From: an uncultured Blautia sp. | Lineage (GTDB): Bacteria > Bacillota > Clostridia > Lachnospirales > Lachnospiraceae | Direction of reading: 5' to 3' | Length of the DNA: 5,370 nt | Assembly (NCBI GenBank): GCA_946538475.1 | Contig: CAMNGN010000134.1 | Span: forward strand, 1-5,370 | In this document: in pieces, positions 1-5,370 of the stretch | Layout of the letters: every line of letters starts with the position of its first letter | Numbering within the stretch: position 1 is the stretch's first letter | The notes under the pieces: generated by a model | What the model saw: the letters and a program-made list of their open reading frames with translations, nothing else | What the model was told of the DNA's origin: nothing | Database searches by the model: none | Made by a program: the position numbers and the translations under genes

Positions 1-137
1 GCAACAGGAATCCGTGAACCGTGTCAGGGCAGGAATGCAGCAGCACTAAGCGGAACCTTCTGTGTGCCGTGAGGGTGCCTGGGCTGAGTTAACTGTAGAG
101 GTAACGTCTGTGGGAGCATTTCGAGGTGCGGCGCGCA
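1..137 (+). ncRNA. ffs: Signal recognition particle RNA, large bacterial type, 3' portion (5' part lies outside the window)
   Basis: This is the RNA scaffold of the signal recognition particle, which binds Ffh and delivers ribosomes making membrane and secreted proteins to the membrane. The helix 8 hallmark is intact: arm GTG (21-23), internal-loop strand TCAGG (24-28), stem GCA (29-31), GGAA tetraloop (32-35), stem TGC (36-38), loop strand AGCAG (39-43) and arm CAC (44-46). Downstream, GTGCCGTGAGGGTGCCTGGG (64-83) and GAGTTAACTG (85-94) match my recollection of the 3' half of the Bacillus subtilis scRNA, so this is the long form with an Alu domain and not the short 4.5S form. By that comparison roughly the first half (Alu 5' strands and 5' strand of helix 5) is missing to the left. 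The 3' end near 137 is estimated from the same comparison and from the terminator that follows. The gene converges on the methionine cluster. Confidence 0.93.
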
Positions 138-150
138 TAAAAAGACCGGT

Positions 151-184
151 AAGGGCTGAGGAAAAATATTTCCTCAGCCCTTTT
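151..184 (+). terminator. Rho-independent terminator of the SRP RNA
   Basis: A perfect 12-bp stem pairs 153-164 (GGGCTGAGGAAA) with 169-180 (TTTCCTCAGCCC) around an AATA loop. Two further A-T pairs extend it (151-152 with 181-182), and TTTT follows at 181-184. It starts about 15 nt after the likely 3' end of the SRP RNA, as expected for a strong terminator of a stable RNA. Read on the minus strand the stem is followed by only two T residues, so it is probably not an efficient terminator for leftward transcription. Confidence 0.92.
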
Positions 185-310
185 GGTTGGAACAGGGGAC
201 GGGTTCCACCTTGTTCATAACAGGCCGAAGCACTCGCTGCTGAGGCCGTACGAATATGATTCAACAAGCAAAAATTCCATCGCCGAAGGCGATTTGCATG
301 AATTTTTGCA
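185..310. repeat. Chain of intergenic palindromes, possible REP-like or MITE-like repeat
   Basis: No convincing gene lies here, but the DNA is strongly folded. (1) TGGAAC (188-193) pairs with GTTCCA (203-208) around a loop containing GGGGACGG. (2) CTTGTTCATA (210-219) pairs with TATG plus AACAAG (255-258, 263-268), with a four-base bulge; inside this, GGCC/GGCC (223-226, 244-247) and AGCA/TGCT (229-232, 238-241) stack around a symmetric GA/GA internal loop. (3) GCAAAAATTC (268-277) pairs with GAATTTTTGC (300-309) and encloses ATCGCC/GGCGAT. Back-to-back hairpins between convergent genes resemble palindromic repeats. The GGGACGG-with-GTTCC motif recalls, from memory, short repeats widespread in Bacillota. 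A repeat call needs other copies in the genome, which I cannot see, so this is inference from structure. Confidence 0.4.
268..309 (-). terminator. Candidate leftward terminator for the metF-metH cluster
   Basis: Read on the minus strand this is a GC-rich hairpin, ATCGCC-TTC-GGCGAT (293 down to 279), followed after GGAA by five T residues (274-270). The flanking A tract and T tract also pair with each other (300-309 with 268-277). It is the only T-tract-bearing hairpin downstream of the last leftward gene, whose stop lies at 320-322. The U tract is short and sits 4 nt after the stem, so efficiency is uncertain. The structure is nearly symmetric and might affect transcription in both directions. 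Confidence 0.4.
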
Positions 311-339
311 AGTCTCTGCTCAGGATCTGAGCAGAGACT
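311..339. other. Perfect 13-bp inverted repeat across the stop codon of the SHOCT gene
   Basis: AGTCTCTGCTCAG (311-323) is the exact reverse complement of CTGAGCAGAGACT (327-339), with a three-base GAT loop. The TGA stop of the leftward gene (322-320) lies in one arm, and the last few codons (SLLRS) lie within the hairpin. Neither side is followed at once by a T tract: leftward it runs into TGCAAAAATT, rightward into CCTTCTTC. It therefore does not look like a canonical intrinsic terminator. It could protect the mRNA 3' end, assist the neighbouring candidate terminator, or be one more unit of the palindrome chain at 185-310. Confidence 0.6.
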
Positions 340-1117
340 CCTTCTTCTTCTCAAACTCCTCCTGCGTCATAACATCCGCCTCGACCAGCATCTGATACTT
401 TCTGATCTCCTCTTCCACGCTGTAGCCACGACCGGCGGCGATCCCCGATGCAGATACACGAGTCGGCTGCGTGGTCGGCTGCGGAGCCTGCTTTGCGGTT
501 TGCTGAGCAGTCTGCCTTGCGGCCTGTCTTGCGCGGCTCACTCTGTTCTGTCGCGCTATATCAGCTTTCATCGTATCTTTCCCATCGGGACGAATGATAT
601 AGATCAGGAATCCTTCGAGAATTCCCAGCGCAAAGCCGAGGATAGCCAGTATGACGCCGTCGGCAAGATATCGCATAATATCAAAATGATACAGAAAATC
701 TGTCGTTTCGTACGGCATGATCTGTGTAAGTTCAATTATGCCTCTGTGAATCGAGATCCGCAGATCTGTAAAGCTCATGCTCAGTGTCTTTGTCGATAAA
801 ACTGCCCCACCGAGAATTCCCAGAATAACGGACAGAAGCAGGATCTTTATACCACCGCCCTCTGCTTTTCCGGGATTTTTGACCACTATTCCTGCAAGCA
901 GCAGGCCCAGAACCAGTGTTACAGACATTCCGGCGAAATAGAGAAATCTGTTGGAAAACATCCTTCCTTCATCAAAAGTCAGAAGAATATCAGCATAACT
1001 GCGTCCAATCAGAATGACATACAGCAAAAACGAGAAAACAGCCCCCGCCAGTGCCGTCCTTAAAACGTAACTTCCCTGTGACACTTCTCCGTTCAGTTTT
1101 TTTGTATTCTTATCCAT
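320..1117 (-). CDS. Four-helix membrane protein with C-terminal SHOCT domain, function unknown
   Basis: The protein has 265 residues and I do not recognise a named family for its membrane part. A short charged N-terminus is followed by four hydrophobic segments at about 19-38, 57-79, 90-107 and 152-175. A hydrophilic stretch rich in Gln, Ala, Arg and Thr (about 185-225) acts as a linker to residues 234-265, which read as a SHOCT domain (EEIRKYQMLVEADVMTQEEF, then KKKESLL). SHOCT is a short helical module found at the C-termini of many bacterial membrane and PH-like proteins and is thought to mediate oligomerisation or contacts. ATG 1117 is chosen as start because GGGAGG lies 7 nt upstream; an in-frame ATG at 1159, overlapping the metH stop, would add 14 residues behind a weaker site. 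The gene starts 38 nt after metH, so co-transcription is likely. There is no evidence that it acts in methionine synthesis. Confidence 0.85.
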   Translation of the reverse strand: MDKNTKKLNGEVSQGSYVLRTALAGAVFSFLLYVILIGRSYADILLTFDEGRMFSNRFLYFAGMSVTLVLGLLLAGIVVKNPGKAEGGGIKILLLSVILGILGGAVLSTKTLSMSFTDLRISIHRGIIELTQIMPYETTDFLYHFDIMRYLADGVILAILGFALGILEGFLIYIIRPDGKDTMKADIARQNRVSRARQAARQTAQQTAKQAPQPTTQPTRVSASGIAAGRGYSVEEEIRKYQMLVEADVMTQEEFEKKKESLLRS

Positions 1118-1124
1118 ATTTATT

Positions 1125-1130
1125 CCTCCC
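1125..1130 (-). promoter_or_regulatory. Ribosome binding site deciding the start of the SHOCT gene
   Basis: The minus strand reads GGGAGG, then AATAAAT, then ATG at 1117. This near-perfect Shine-Dalgarno with 7-nt spacing favours ATG 1117 over the upstream in-frame ATG at 1159, which has only GAAGGGCAGTT before it. Confidence 0.8.
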
Positions 1131-1155
1131 TGCAGGCCGTCCATATTCCGGTCGC

Positions 1156-3588
1156 TCATAACTGCCCTTCTATATATTCCGCATACCTCACGGTCTCCAT
1201 CGCATCGGAGCAATACTTATCGGCACCGATATCGTCCGCGTACATCTGCGTCAGGACCGCGCCTCCCACGGCAGCCTTTGCCCACGGTGCCTGCTTTCTG
1301 AGAAGCGCGATCGTCTCTTCCATGGCGGGAACCGTGGTCGTCATCAACGCGCTGAGTCCAACAAGCGGGGCATGAAGCTCTACGACTTTGTCCACGATCA
1401 CCTGCGCCGGAACATCCTTCCCCAGATCCACCACGTCAAAACCGTAGTTTTCGAGCAGCAGCTTCACGATATTCTTCCCGATATCGTGGATATCCCCATG
1501 GACCGTGGCGATCACCACCGTGCATCGTGTAGGGCCCGTGCCGCCTTCTTTCTCGGCCATATCGGCTTTGATCCGCTCAAATGATGCCTTGGCTGCCTCA
1601 GCCGCCATCAGAAGCTGCGGCAGATAAAGCCTTTTTTCTTCAAAATCTTTTCCCACCTCATTGAGAGCAGGAATCACTTCTTCCTTTACGATATCCAGCC
1701 CGTCCTTTTCACCCAGCAGCTCCTGCGTAATGTTACCTGCCTGCTCTTTAAGACCGCGGGCGATCGCAGCCCTGAGCGGTGTGCTGTCTGTGTCCTTTTT
1801 CGAGGACTTTTGCGGTGTATTCTGTGCACCTGCCGAAGCCGAAGCCGCCGGTGCAGGAGCGGGCAGCTTCTGCGTATATTCGATATACCCTTCGCAGTTG
1901 GGGTCCATGTTGTGGAGCGCTTTGAAAGCGTAATAGACATTCATCATCTCCTGCGCATAAGGGTTCATGATCGCGGCAGAAAGGCCTTTTTCCAGCGTCA
2001 TCGCGAAGAATGTCGATGTGATGATGTTACGGTTTGGAAGCCCGAACGACACATTCGAGACACCCAGCGTGGTGTTTGCTCCCAGCTCATAGCGGATTCG
2101 CCTGACAGCTTCGATGGTCTCGAGCGCCGAACCGCTGTCCGCACTGATGGTCATTGCCAGCGGATCAAAAATCAGATCTTTTTTCGATATACCGTACTCT
2201 TCCGCCCTTTTCAGGATCTTTTCCGCTATCTTCACCCGGCCCTCCGCCGTCTTGGGGATACCCCCCTCATCGAGGGTAAGCGCTACGATGAGGCCGCCGT
2301 ATTTCGCCGCGAGTGGGAACACAGCCTCCATCATCTCTTCCTTGCCGTTGACCGAATTGATCATGGCTTTCCCGTTGTACCTGCGGAGTGCCTTCTCCAT
2401 CGCCTCGATGTTTGTAGTGTCCACCTGGAGCGGAAGGTCTGTTACGGACTGAAGCTCCGTGACTGCCTTCTCGAGCATCTCTGCCTCGTCGATCTCGGGC
2501 AGACCGACATTCACATCCAGCACCTGTACACCGGCATCGGCCTGCTTAAGGCCTGTGTTTAATATATAATCGATATCATTCTCTCTGAGCGCCTGCTGAA
2601 AACGCTTTTTCCCGGTAGGATTGATCCTCTCACCGATGAGGATCGGAGAACCTCCGAATTCCACAGCATGTGTGTAAGAAGAAATAACTGTCCGATTTTT
2701 CGGACTAACAGGAACCGGGGTAAGCCCCTCAGCCGCCCGAACCACTTCACGAATATAGTCGGGTGTCGTGCCGCAGCATCCTCCTGTGATACGCACACCT
2801 TCCTGCAGCAGCTTCCTGATGGAGGCGGCAAATTCCTGCGGGTGCACGTCATACACTGTCTTTCCGTTCTCGCTCCGCGGCAGTCCTGCGTTTGGCTTTA
2901 AAAGCACGGGGACAGACGCACAGTTCAGGTAGGCCTCGATCACTCCGGTAAGCTGATCCGGCCCCAGAGAACAATTGGCGCCAACCGCATCGGCTCCCAT
3001 GCCCTCCGGCATGGCAACCATCGCCTCGGGCGAAGCACCGGTCATCAGTTTTCCGTCACTGCCGTAAGCGTTAGACACAAACACAGGCAGATCTGAGTTC
3101 TCCTTCGCTGCAAGAAGCGCCGCCTTGGTGTCATAACTGTCGTTCATCGTTTCGATAAAGATCAGATCGGCGCCCTCACGCACTCCCGCACGCACAGTCT
3201 TTGCGTAAATCGAGACCGCCTCTTCAAAATCCAGATCGCCGTAAGGCTTTAAGAGTCTTCCTATCGGTCCTATATCCAGGCCGATATACTTCGGCTGTGC
3301 TCCGATACTATTCTCCTTCGCTTTTCTCGCGTTATCAAAAGCAGCTGCAACAAGCGTGTCCAGCTCCTCATCGCCAAACTTAAGACTGTTCGCACCGAAC
3401 GTATTGGTAAGTACTACGTTGCTGCCCGCGTCATAATAAGCCTGATGGATCCGCACGATCTCGTCGGGATGTGTCACATTCCACCTCTCCGGCAGTTCCC
3501 CGGGCGCCAGCCCCGCTTTCTGCAGCAGTGTTCCCATTCCTCCGTCCAGAAACAGGAAATGTTCTTTCATGTATTCAAGTATAGTCAT
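1156..3588 (-). CDS. metH: Cobalamin-dependent methionine synthase, short form lacking the activation domain
   Basis: This 810-residue cytoplasmic enzyme transfers the methyl group of 5-methyl-tetrahydrofolate through cobalamin to homocysteine, giving methionine. Domains in order: homocysteine-binding barrel (about 1-290) with DGGMGT near 15-20 and the three zinc cysteines in GANCSLG (Cys206) and GGCCGT (Cys271, Cys272); pterin-binding barrel (about 305-570) with GERINPTGKKRF at 319-330, DVNVGLPEIDE at 358-368 and QVDTTN at 388-393; an Ala/Pro/Ser-rich linker (about 576-602); the helical cap; and the B12-binding Rossmann domain with the DxHxxG motif (Asp699, His701, Gly704), LSALMTT near 745-751 and GGAVLT at 775-780. 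His701 is the expected lower ligand of cobalt. The protein stops there, whereas E. coli MetH (1227 residues) continues into an AdoMet-binding activation domain. That domain is encoded by the gene 51 nt upstream. ATG 3588 is preferred over an upstream TTG (3621) because of AAGGAG 6 nt before it. Confidence 0.97.
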   Translation of the reverse strand: MTILEYMKEHFLFLDGGMGTLLQKAGLAPGELPERWNVTHPDEIVRIHQAYYDAGSNVVLTNTFGANSLKFGDEELDTLVAAAFDNARKAKENSIGAQPKYIGLDIGPIGRLLKPYGDLDFEEAVSIYAKTVRAGVREGADLIFIETMNDSYDTKAALLAAKENSDLPVFVSNAYGSDGKLMTGASPEAMVAMPEGMGADAVGANCSLGPDQLTGVIEAYLNCASVPVLLKPNAGLPRSENGKTVYDVHPQEFAASIRKLLQEGVRITGGCCGTTPDYIREVVRAAEGLTPVPVSPKNRTVISSYTHAVEFGGSPILIGERINPTGKKRFQQALRENDIDYILNTGLKQADAGVQVLDVNVGLPEIDEAEMLEKAVTELQSVTDLPLQVDTTNIEAMEKALRRYNGKAMINSVNGKEEMMEAVFPLAAKYGGLIVALTLDEGGIPKTAEGRVKIAEKILKRAEEYGISKKDLIFDPLAMTISADSGSALETIEAVRRIRYELGANTTLGVSNVSFGLPNRNIITSTFFAMTLEKGLSAAIMNPYAQEMMNVYYAFKALHNMDPNCEGYIEYTQKLPAPAPAASASAGAQNTPQKSSKKDTDSTPLRAAIARGLKEQAGNITQELLGEKDGLDIVKEEVIPALNEVGKDFEEKRLYLPQLLMAAEAAKASFERIKADMAEKEGGTGPTRCTVVIATVHGDIHDIGKNIVKLLLENYGFDVVDLGKDVPAQVIVDKVVELHAPLVGLSALMTTTVPAMEETIALLRKQAPWAKAAVGGAVLTQMYADDIGADKYCSDAMETVRYAEYIEGQL

Positions 3589-3594
3589 AGATGT

Positions 3595-3600
3595 CTCCTT
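3595..3600 (-). promoter_or_regulatory. Ribosome binding site deciding the metH start
   Basis: The minus strand reads AAGGAG, then ACATCT, then ATG at 3588. This strong site with 6-nt spacing fixes the metH start and rules out the 11-residue extension from the TTG at 3621. No terminator is visible in the 51 nt between the preceding gene and metH, in keeping with one transcript. Confidence 0.85.
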
Positions 3601-3639
3601 TTTGAACCGATAAGCCACCAAAGCGGCCGTGGTTCATGA

Positions 3640-4428
3640 TCAAGCATCGTTAGCGGATTGCGAACGCCTCGTTCTGATTCCGATGATTCCGGTAACCGAC
3701 TTCGACGGGGCCATCAGAAAGGACGAATTCAGTGTGATCCCCAGACGTCTGCCCGCATCAGTGATCGCTAATATATCAGGCTGCACAGTAATCGGCAGGT
3801 CTGCAAATCCCGGCGAAAAACGTGGACGCGCCTCCAGTCCGAATGCGGCCGCCGAATCGCTTACTTCTTTATTAAACGTATCGCAAAGTGCCTCCGCTCT
3901 CTCCGCGCCGTACGCCTGCAGCATAACGCCCAGGGCCTGCTGCGTGCGCTCATACCTGCGAATCAGCCTGTCTACGCCGGATCCGATCGTTGCGGCAAAG
4001 ATGACGACACCGCTGCAGCCTGCCAGGTTGCGCATGAGTGCCCGCGAATGCTGTGGGAAAGGAAGCACGGGGTATGTTTCTCCCTCGTATTCCTGCCATG
4101 TGACCGGCGCGCAGCAGTACGAAACCCGATAAGTCAGCTGTCCTTCTGCCATCTCAGCTGCGGTGTCAAGGAGTTTTGCGAGTTCTGCCTTTCGGTCATC
4201 CTGTACATCGCCGCCTTCTTCCGGGTTCTTCCCCGAATCGAGATAACCGCCGTCTATCCTTCCGCTTCCTTCTTTTCTGATCACAGCGGCAGGGATACCT
4301 GCATAGCGGAGTACTTCCCCTCGATTGCATGGGAAGATATCCGTCCCTGTATATTCAAGATGCAGCGGGGTAATATCGTATTTCCCGGGCAATGTACCCA
4401 TTATAAGGTTGTGTAAAAATTCTTTCAT
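3640..4428 (-). CDS. Stand-alone methionine synthase activation-domain protein (AdoMet-dependent cobalamin reactivation)
   Basis: This 262-residue soluble protein corresponds to the C-terminal activation domain of long MetH, which binds S-adenosylmethionine and remethylates oxidised cob(II)alamin with an external electron donor. Signs of the family are GEVLRYAGI (about 37-45), FAATIGSGVDRLIRRYE (144-160), RPRFSPGFADLPITVQ (201-216) and LMAPSKSVTGIIGI (238-251). RFSPGF aligns with the AdoMet-binding RxxPGY of E. coli MetH (Arg1134 to Tyr1139), with Phe208 in place of the Tyr. Residues about 52-78 form a Gly/Asp/Glu-rich stretch that looks like an insertion relative to my memory of the family. 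The gene lies 51 nt upstream of a metH lacking this domain, so the two products should work together, as shown for Thermotoga maritima TM0268/TM0269. The start is uncertain: ATG 4428 has only a weak GAAG before it; an in-frame TTG at 4446 and ATG at 4401 are alternatives. Confidence 0.93.
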   Translation of the reverse strand: MKEFLHNLIMGTLPGKYDITPLHLEYTGTDIFPCNRGEVLRYAGIPAAVIRKEGSGRIDGGYLDSGKNPEEGGDVQDDRKAELAKLLDTAAEMAEGQLTYRVSYCCAPVTWQEYEGETYPVLPFPQHSRALMRNLAGCSGVVIFAATIGSGVDRLIRRYERTQQALGVMLQAYGAERAEALCDTFNKEVSDSAAAFGLEARPRFSPGFADLPITVQPDILAITDAGRRLGITLNSSFLMAPSKSVTGIIGIRTRRSQSANDA

Positions 4429-4654
4429 AATGCTTCGAAGTTCCAAACATCCTGAAATCTACATTAATGCTCACTGTTCAGCGGTAAGATGCAGTCATTT
4501 TTTCTGCGCTTCATCGCCTGATTTCACTCCCGGACAGTACGATTAACTAATTATTGCAGATTAAAGCGAAATATTTGTTATCAGATATTTACTTATTGTG
4601 CCGTAATAACTTAGTAAGTTTCCGATTAAGCTGTAAACATTATTATCGCATATT
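4429..4654 (-). other. AT-rich gap between metF and the activation-domain gene, no gene seen
   Basis: This 226-nt stretch is much richer in A and T than the genes beside it, and no plausible small gene was found in it. It contains a perfect palindrome, AACTTA-G-TAAGTT (4608-4620), close after the metF stop. A short inverted repeat TTATT/AATAA (4593-4597 with 4605-4609) overlaps the palindrome's left edge by two bases. Neither has the GC-rich stem and T tract of an intrinsic terminator. On the minus strand TTTACA is followed 18 nt later by TAAGTT, a poor promoter match. The gap is long for an operon interior, so an internal promoter or an RNA processing site is possible. I saw nothing matching a SAM or cobalamin riboswitch. 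Confidence 0.5.
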
Positions 4655-5370
4655 CTATCTGCCAAAATCTTTCCCCAGCACCGCCGACAGATTATTCATG
4701 ATCGCCTTCGCCACCTGCGGCTTGTTCATCGAATAAACATGTACATTGGTGATACCATTTGCATAAAGATCGATGATCTGATCCGTCGCGTAGGCAATAC
4801 CCGCCTGCATCATCGCATCGGGGTCAGTCCCGAAGTAATCCACAATACTCTTAAAACGCTGCGGAATAAAGCTGCCCGACAGCTTGATCGCCCGCTCCAC
4901 CTGCTTTGCGTTGGTGATCGGCATGATGCCCGGAAGGACAGGGACCGTCACACCGGCTTCACGCAGTTTATACAAAAAGTTATAGAACAGGTTGTTGTCG
5001 AACACCATCTGCGTGGTGAGGAACTGTGCACCTGCATCCACCTTCTCTTTCAGGTAAAAGATGTCTTCCTTCTGATTGCGGCTGTCCGGATGAACCTCCG
5101 GATAACATGCTGCACCGATGCAGAAGTCAGCTCCGCTCTCTTTAAGCTCACGCACAAGCTCCACCGCATGACGGTAATCCCATGTGGCCGGGTCGGTGGC
5201 TTCAAGCTCCGGCGTCAGATCACCGCGAAGAGCCATCACATTCTCGATCCCTGCCTCTTTCATATCGCTGATTCTCTGCCGCACCGTTGCCTTATCAGAG
5301 GAGACGCAAGTGAGGTGGGCGAGCATCGGAATACCGTAGGCTTCCTTGATGTCCCGCGCGATGTCCAGCG
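4655..5370 (-). CDS. metF: 5,10-methylenetetrahydrofolate reductase, partial (N-terminus beyond the right edge)
   Basis: MetF is a cytoplasmic FAD enzyme that reduces 5,10-methylene- to 5-methyl-tetrahydrofolate, the methyl donor for MetH. The reading frame is open to the window edge, and 237 residues are visible, beginning LDIARDIKEAYGIP before the first in-frame ATG (5326). That ATG is internal, because the residues before it and the following MLAHLTCV match the family. Conserved blocks, numbered in the visible part, are HLTCV (18-22), NVMALRGD (43-50, the Asp matching E. coli Asp120), YPEVHP (89-94), KVDAGAQFLTTQ (109-120, the Gln matching E. coli Gln183) and PGIMPITN (146-153). Compared with E. 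coli MetF (296 residues), about 50 N-terminal residues are missing, including the catalytic Glu. The C-terminus looks complete and ends in TAG at 4657-4655. It is the first visible gene of the leftward cluster, 226 nt before the activation-domain gene. Confidence 0.96.
   Translation of the reverse strand, partial: LDIARDIKEAYGIPMLAHLTCVSSDKATVRQRISDMKEAGIENVMALRGDLTPELEATDPATWDYRHAVELVRELKESGADFCIGAACYPEVHPDSRNQKEDIFYLKEKVDAGAQFLTTQMVFDNNLFYNFLYKLREAGVTVPVLPGIMPITNAKQVERAIKLSGSFIPQRFKSIVDYFGTDPDAMMQAGIAYATDQIIDLYANGITNVHVYSMNKPQVAKAIMNNLSAVLGKDFGR

Noticed and set aside
46..354. Leftward 102-residue open frame across the SRP RNA and terminator
   Set aside because: It runs antisense through the SRP RNA, its terminator and the palindrome chain and into the SHOCT gene, with no coding character.
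183..395. Rightward 70-residue open frame starting in the terminator
   Set aside because: It covers the palindromes and the end of the SHOCT gene on the opposite strand, and has no ribosome binding site or recognisable motif.
1810..2562. Rightward 250-residue open frame
   Set aside because: It lies entirely antisense to the conserved core of metH. The product is rich in Arg, His and Cys with no recognisable domain, typical of a shadow frame in GC-moderate coding DNA.
3589..3621. TTG at 3621 as the metH start
   Set aside because: The extra 11 residues are unlike MetH N-termini and would span the strong AAGGAG site that serves ATG 3588.
3629..4132. Rightward 167-residue open frame
   Set aside because: It is antisense to the activation-domain gene, whose motifs are clearly conserved; the translated product shows no domain and is Ser/Ala-rich.
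4429..4654. SAM or cobalamin riboswitch between metF and the activation-domain gene
   Set aside because: I could not find the conserved core elements of either riboswitch class, and the stretch is too AT-rich and weakly structured; a leader of that kind would more likely precede metF, outside the window.
5324..5326. ATG at 5326 as the true start of metF
   Set aside because: The 14 codons upstream remain in frame to the window edge and match MetF (LDIARDIKEAYGIP), so this Met is internal and the gene continues outside the window.

Overview
The window looks like part of a chromosome from a Gram-positive Clostridia-type bacterium, most likely Lachnospiraceae or a close relative. Three things point there: the 3' half of a large, Bacillus/Clostridium-type SRP RNA; strong purine-rich Shine-Dalgarno sites (AAGGAG, GGGAGG); and a methionine synthase split into two genes beside metF. 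The family-level placement is inference. Coding regions have moderate GC, while the gap between metF and the next gene is clearly richer in A and T.

Layout from left to right. Positions 1-137 on the + strand hold the 3' part of the SRP RNA, cut by the window edge, followed by a strong intrinsic terminator at 151-184. Positions 185-339 hold a chain of inverted repeats with no convincing gene; these form the border between the rightward SRP RNA and everything else, which reads leftward. The remainder is one minus-strand cluster, transcribed right to left: metF (partial, runs off the right edge), an AT-rich gap of 226 nt, a stand-alone cobalamin-dependent methionine synthase activation-domain protein, a metH without that activation domain, and a four-helix membrane protein ending in a SHOCT domain.

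How the genes work together. MetF reduces 5,10-methylene-tetrahydrofolate to 5-methyl-tetrahydrofolate. The short MetH uses that methyl group, through cobalamin, to turn homocysteine into methionine. When the cobalamin is oxidised to cob(II)alamin, the enzyme needs reductive methylation with S-adenosylmethionine. In E. coli that is done by the C-terminal domain of the same polypeptide; here the domain is a separate protein encoded 51 nt upstream of metH. The membrane protein at the end of the cluster has no known part in this pathway and may simply be co-transcribed.

I found no tRNA, CRISPR array, insertion sequence with a transposase, or recognisable riboswitch. Any SAM or cobalamin riboswitch controlling the cluster would be expected upstream of metF, outside the window. 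The split methionine synthase is a described arrangement (Thermotoga maritima), so I do not claim a new system. The least explained parts are the palindrome chain at 185-339 and the SHOCT membrane protein.
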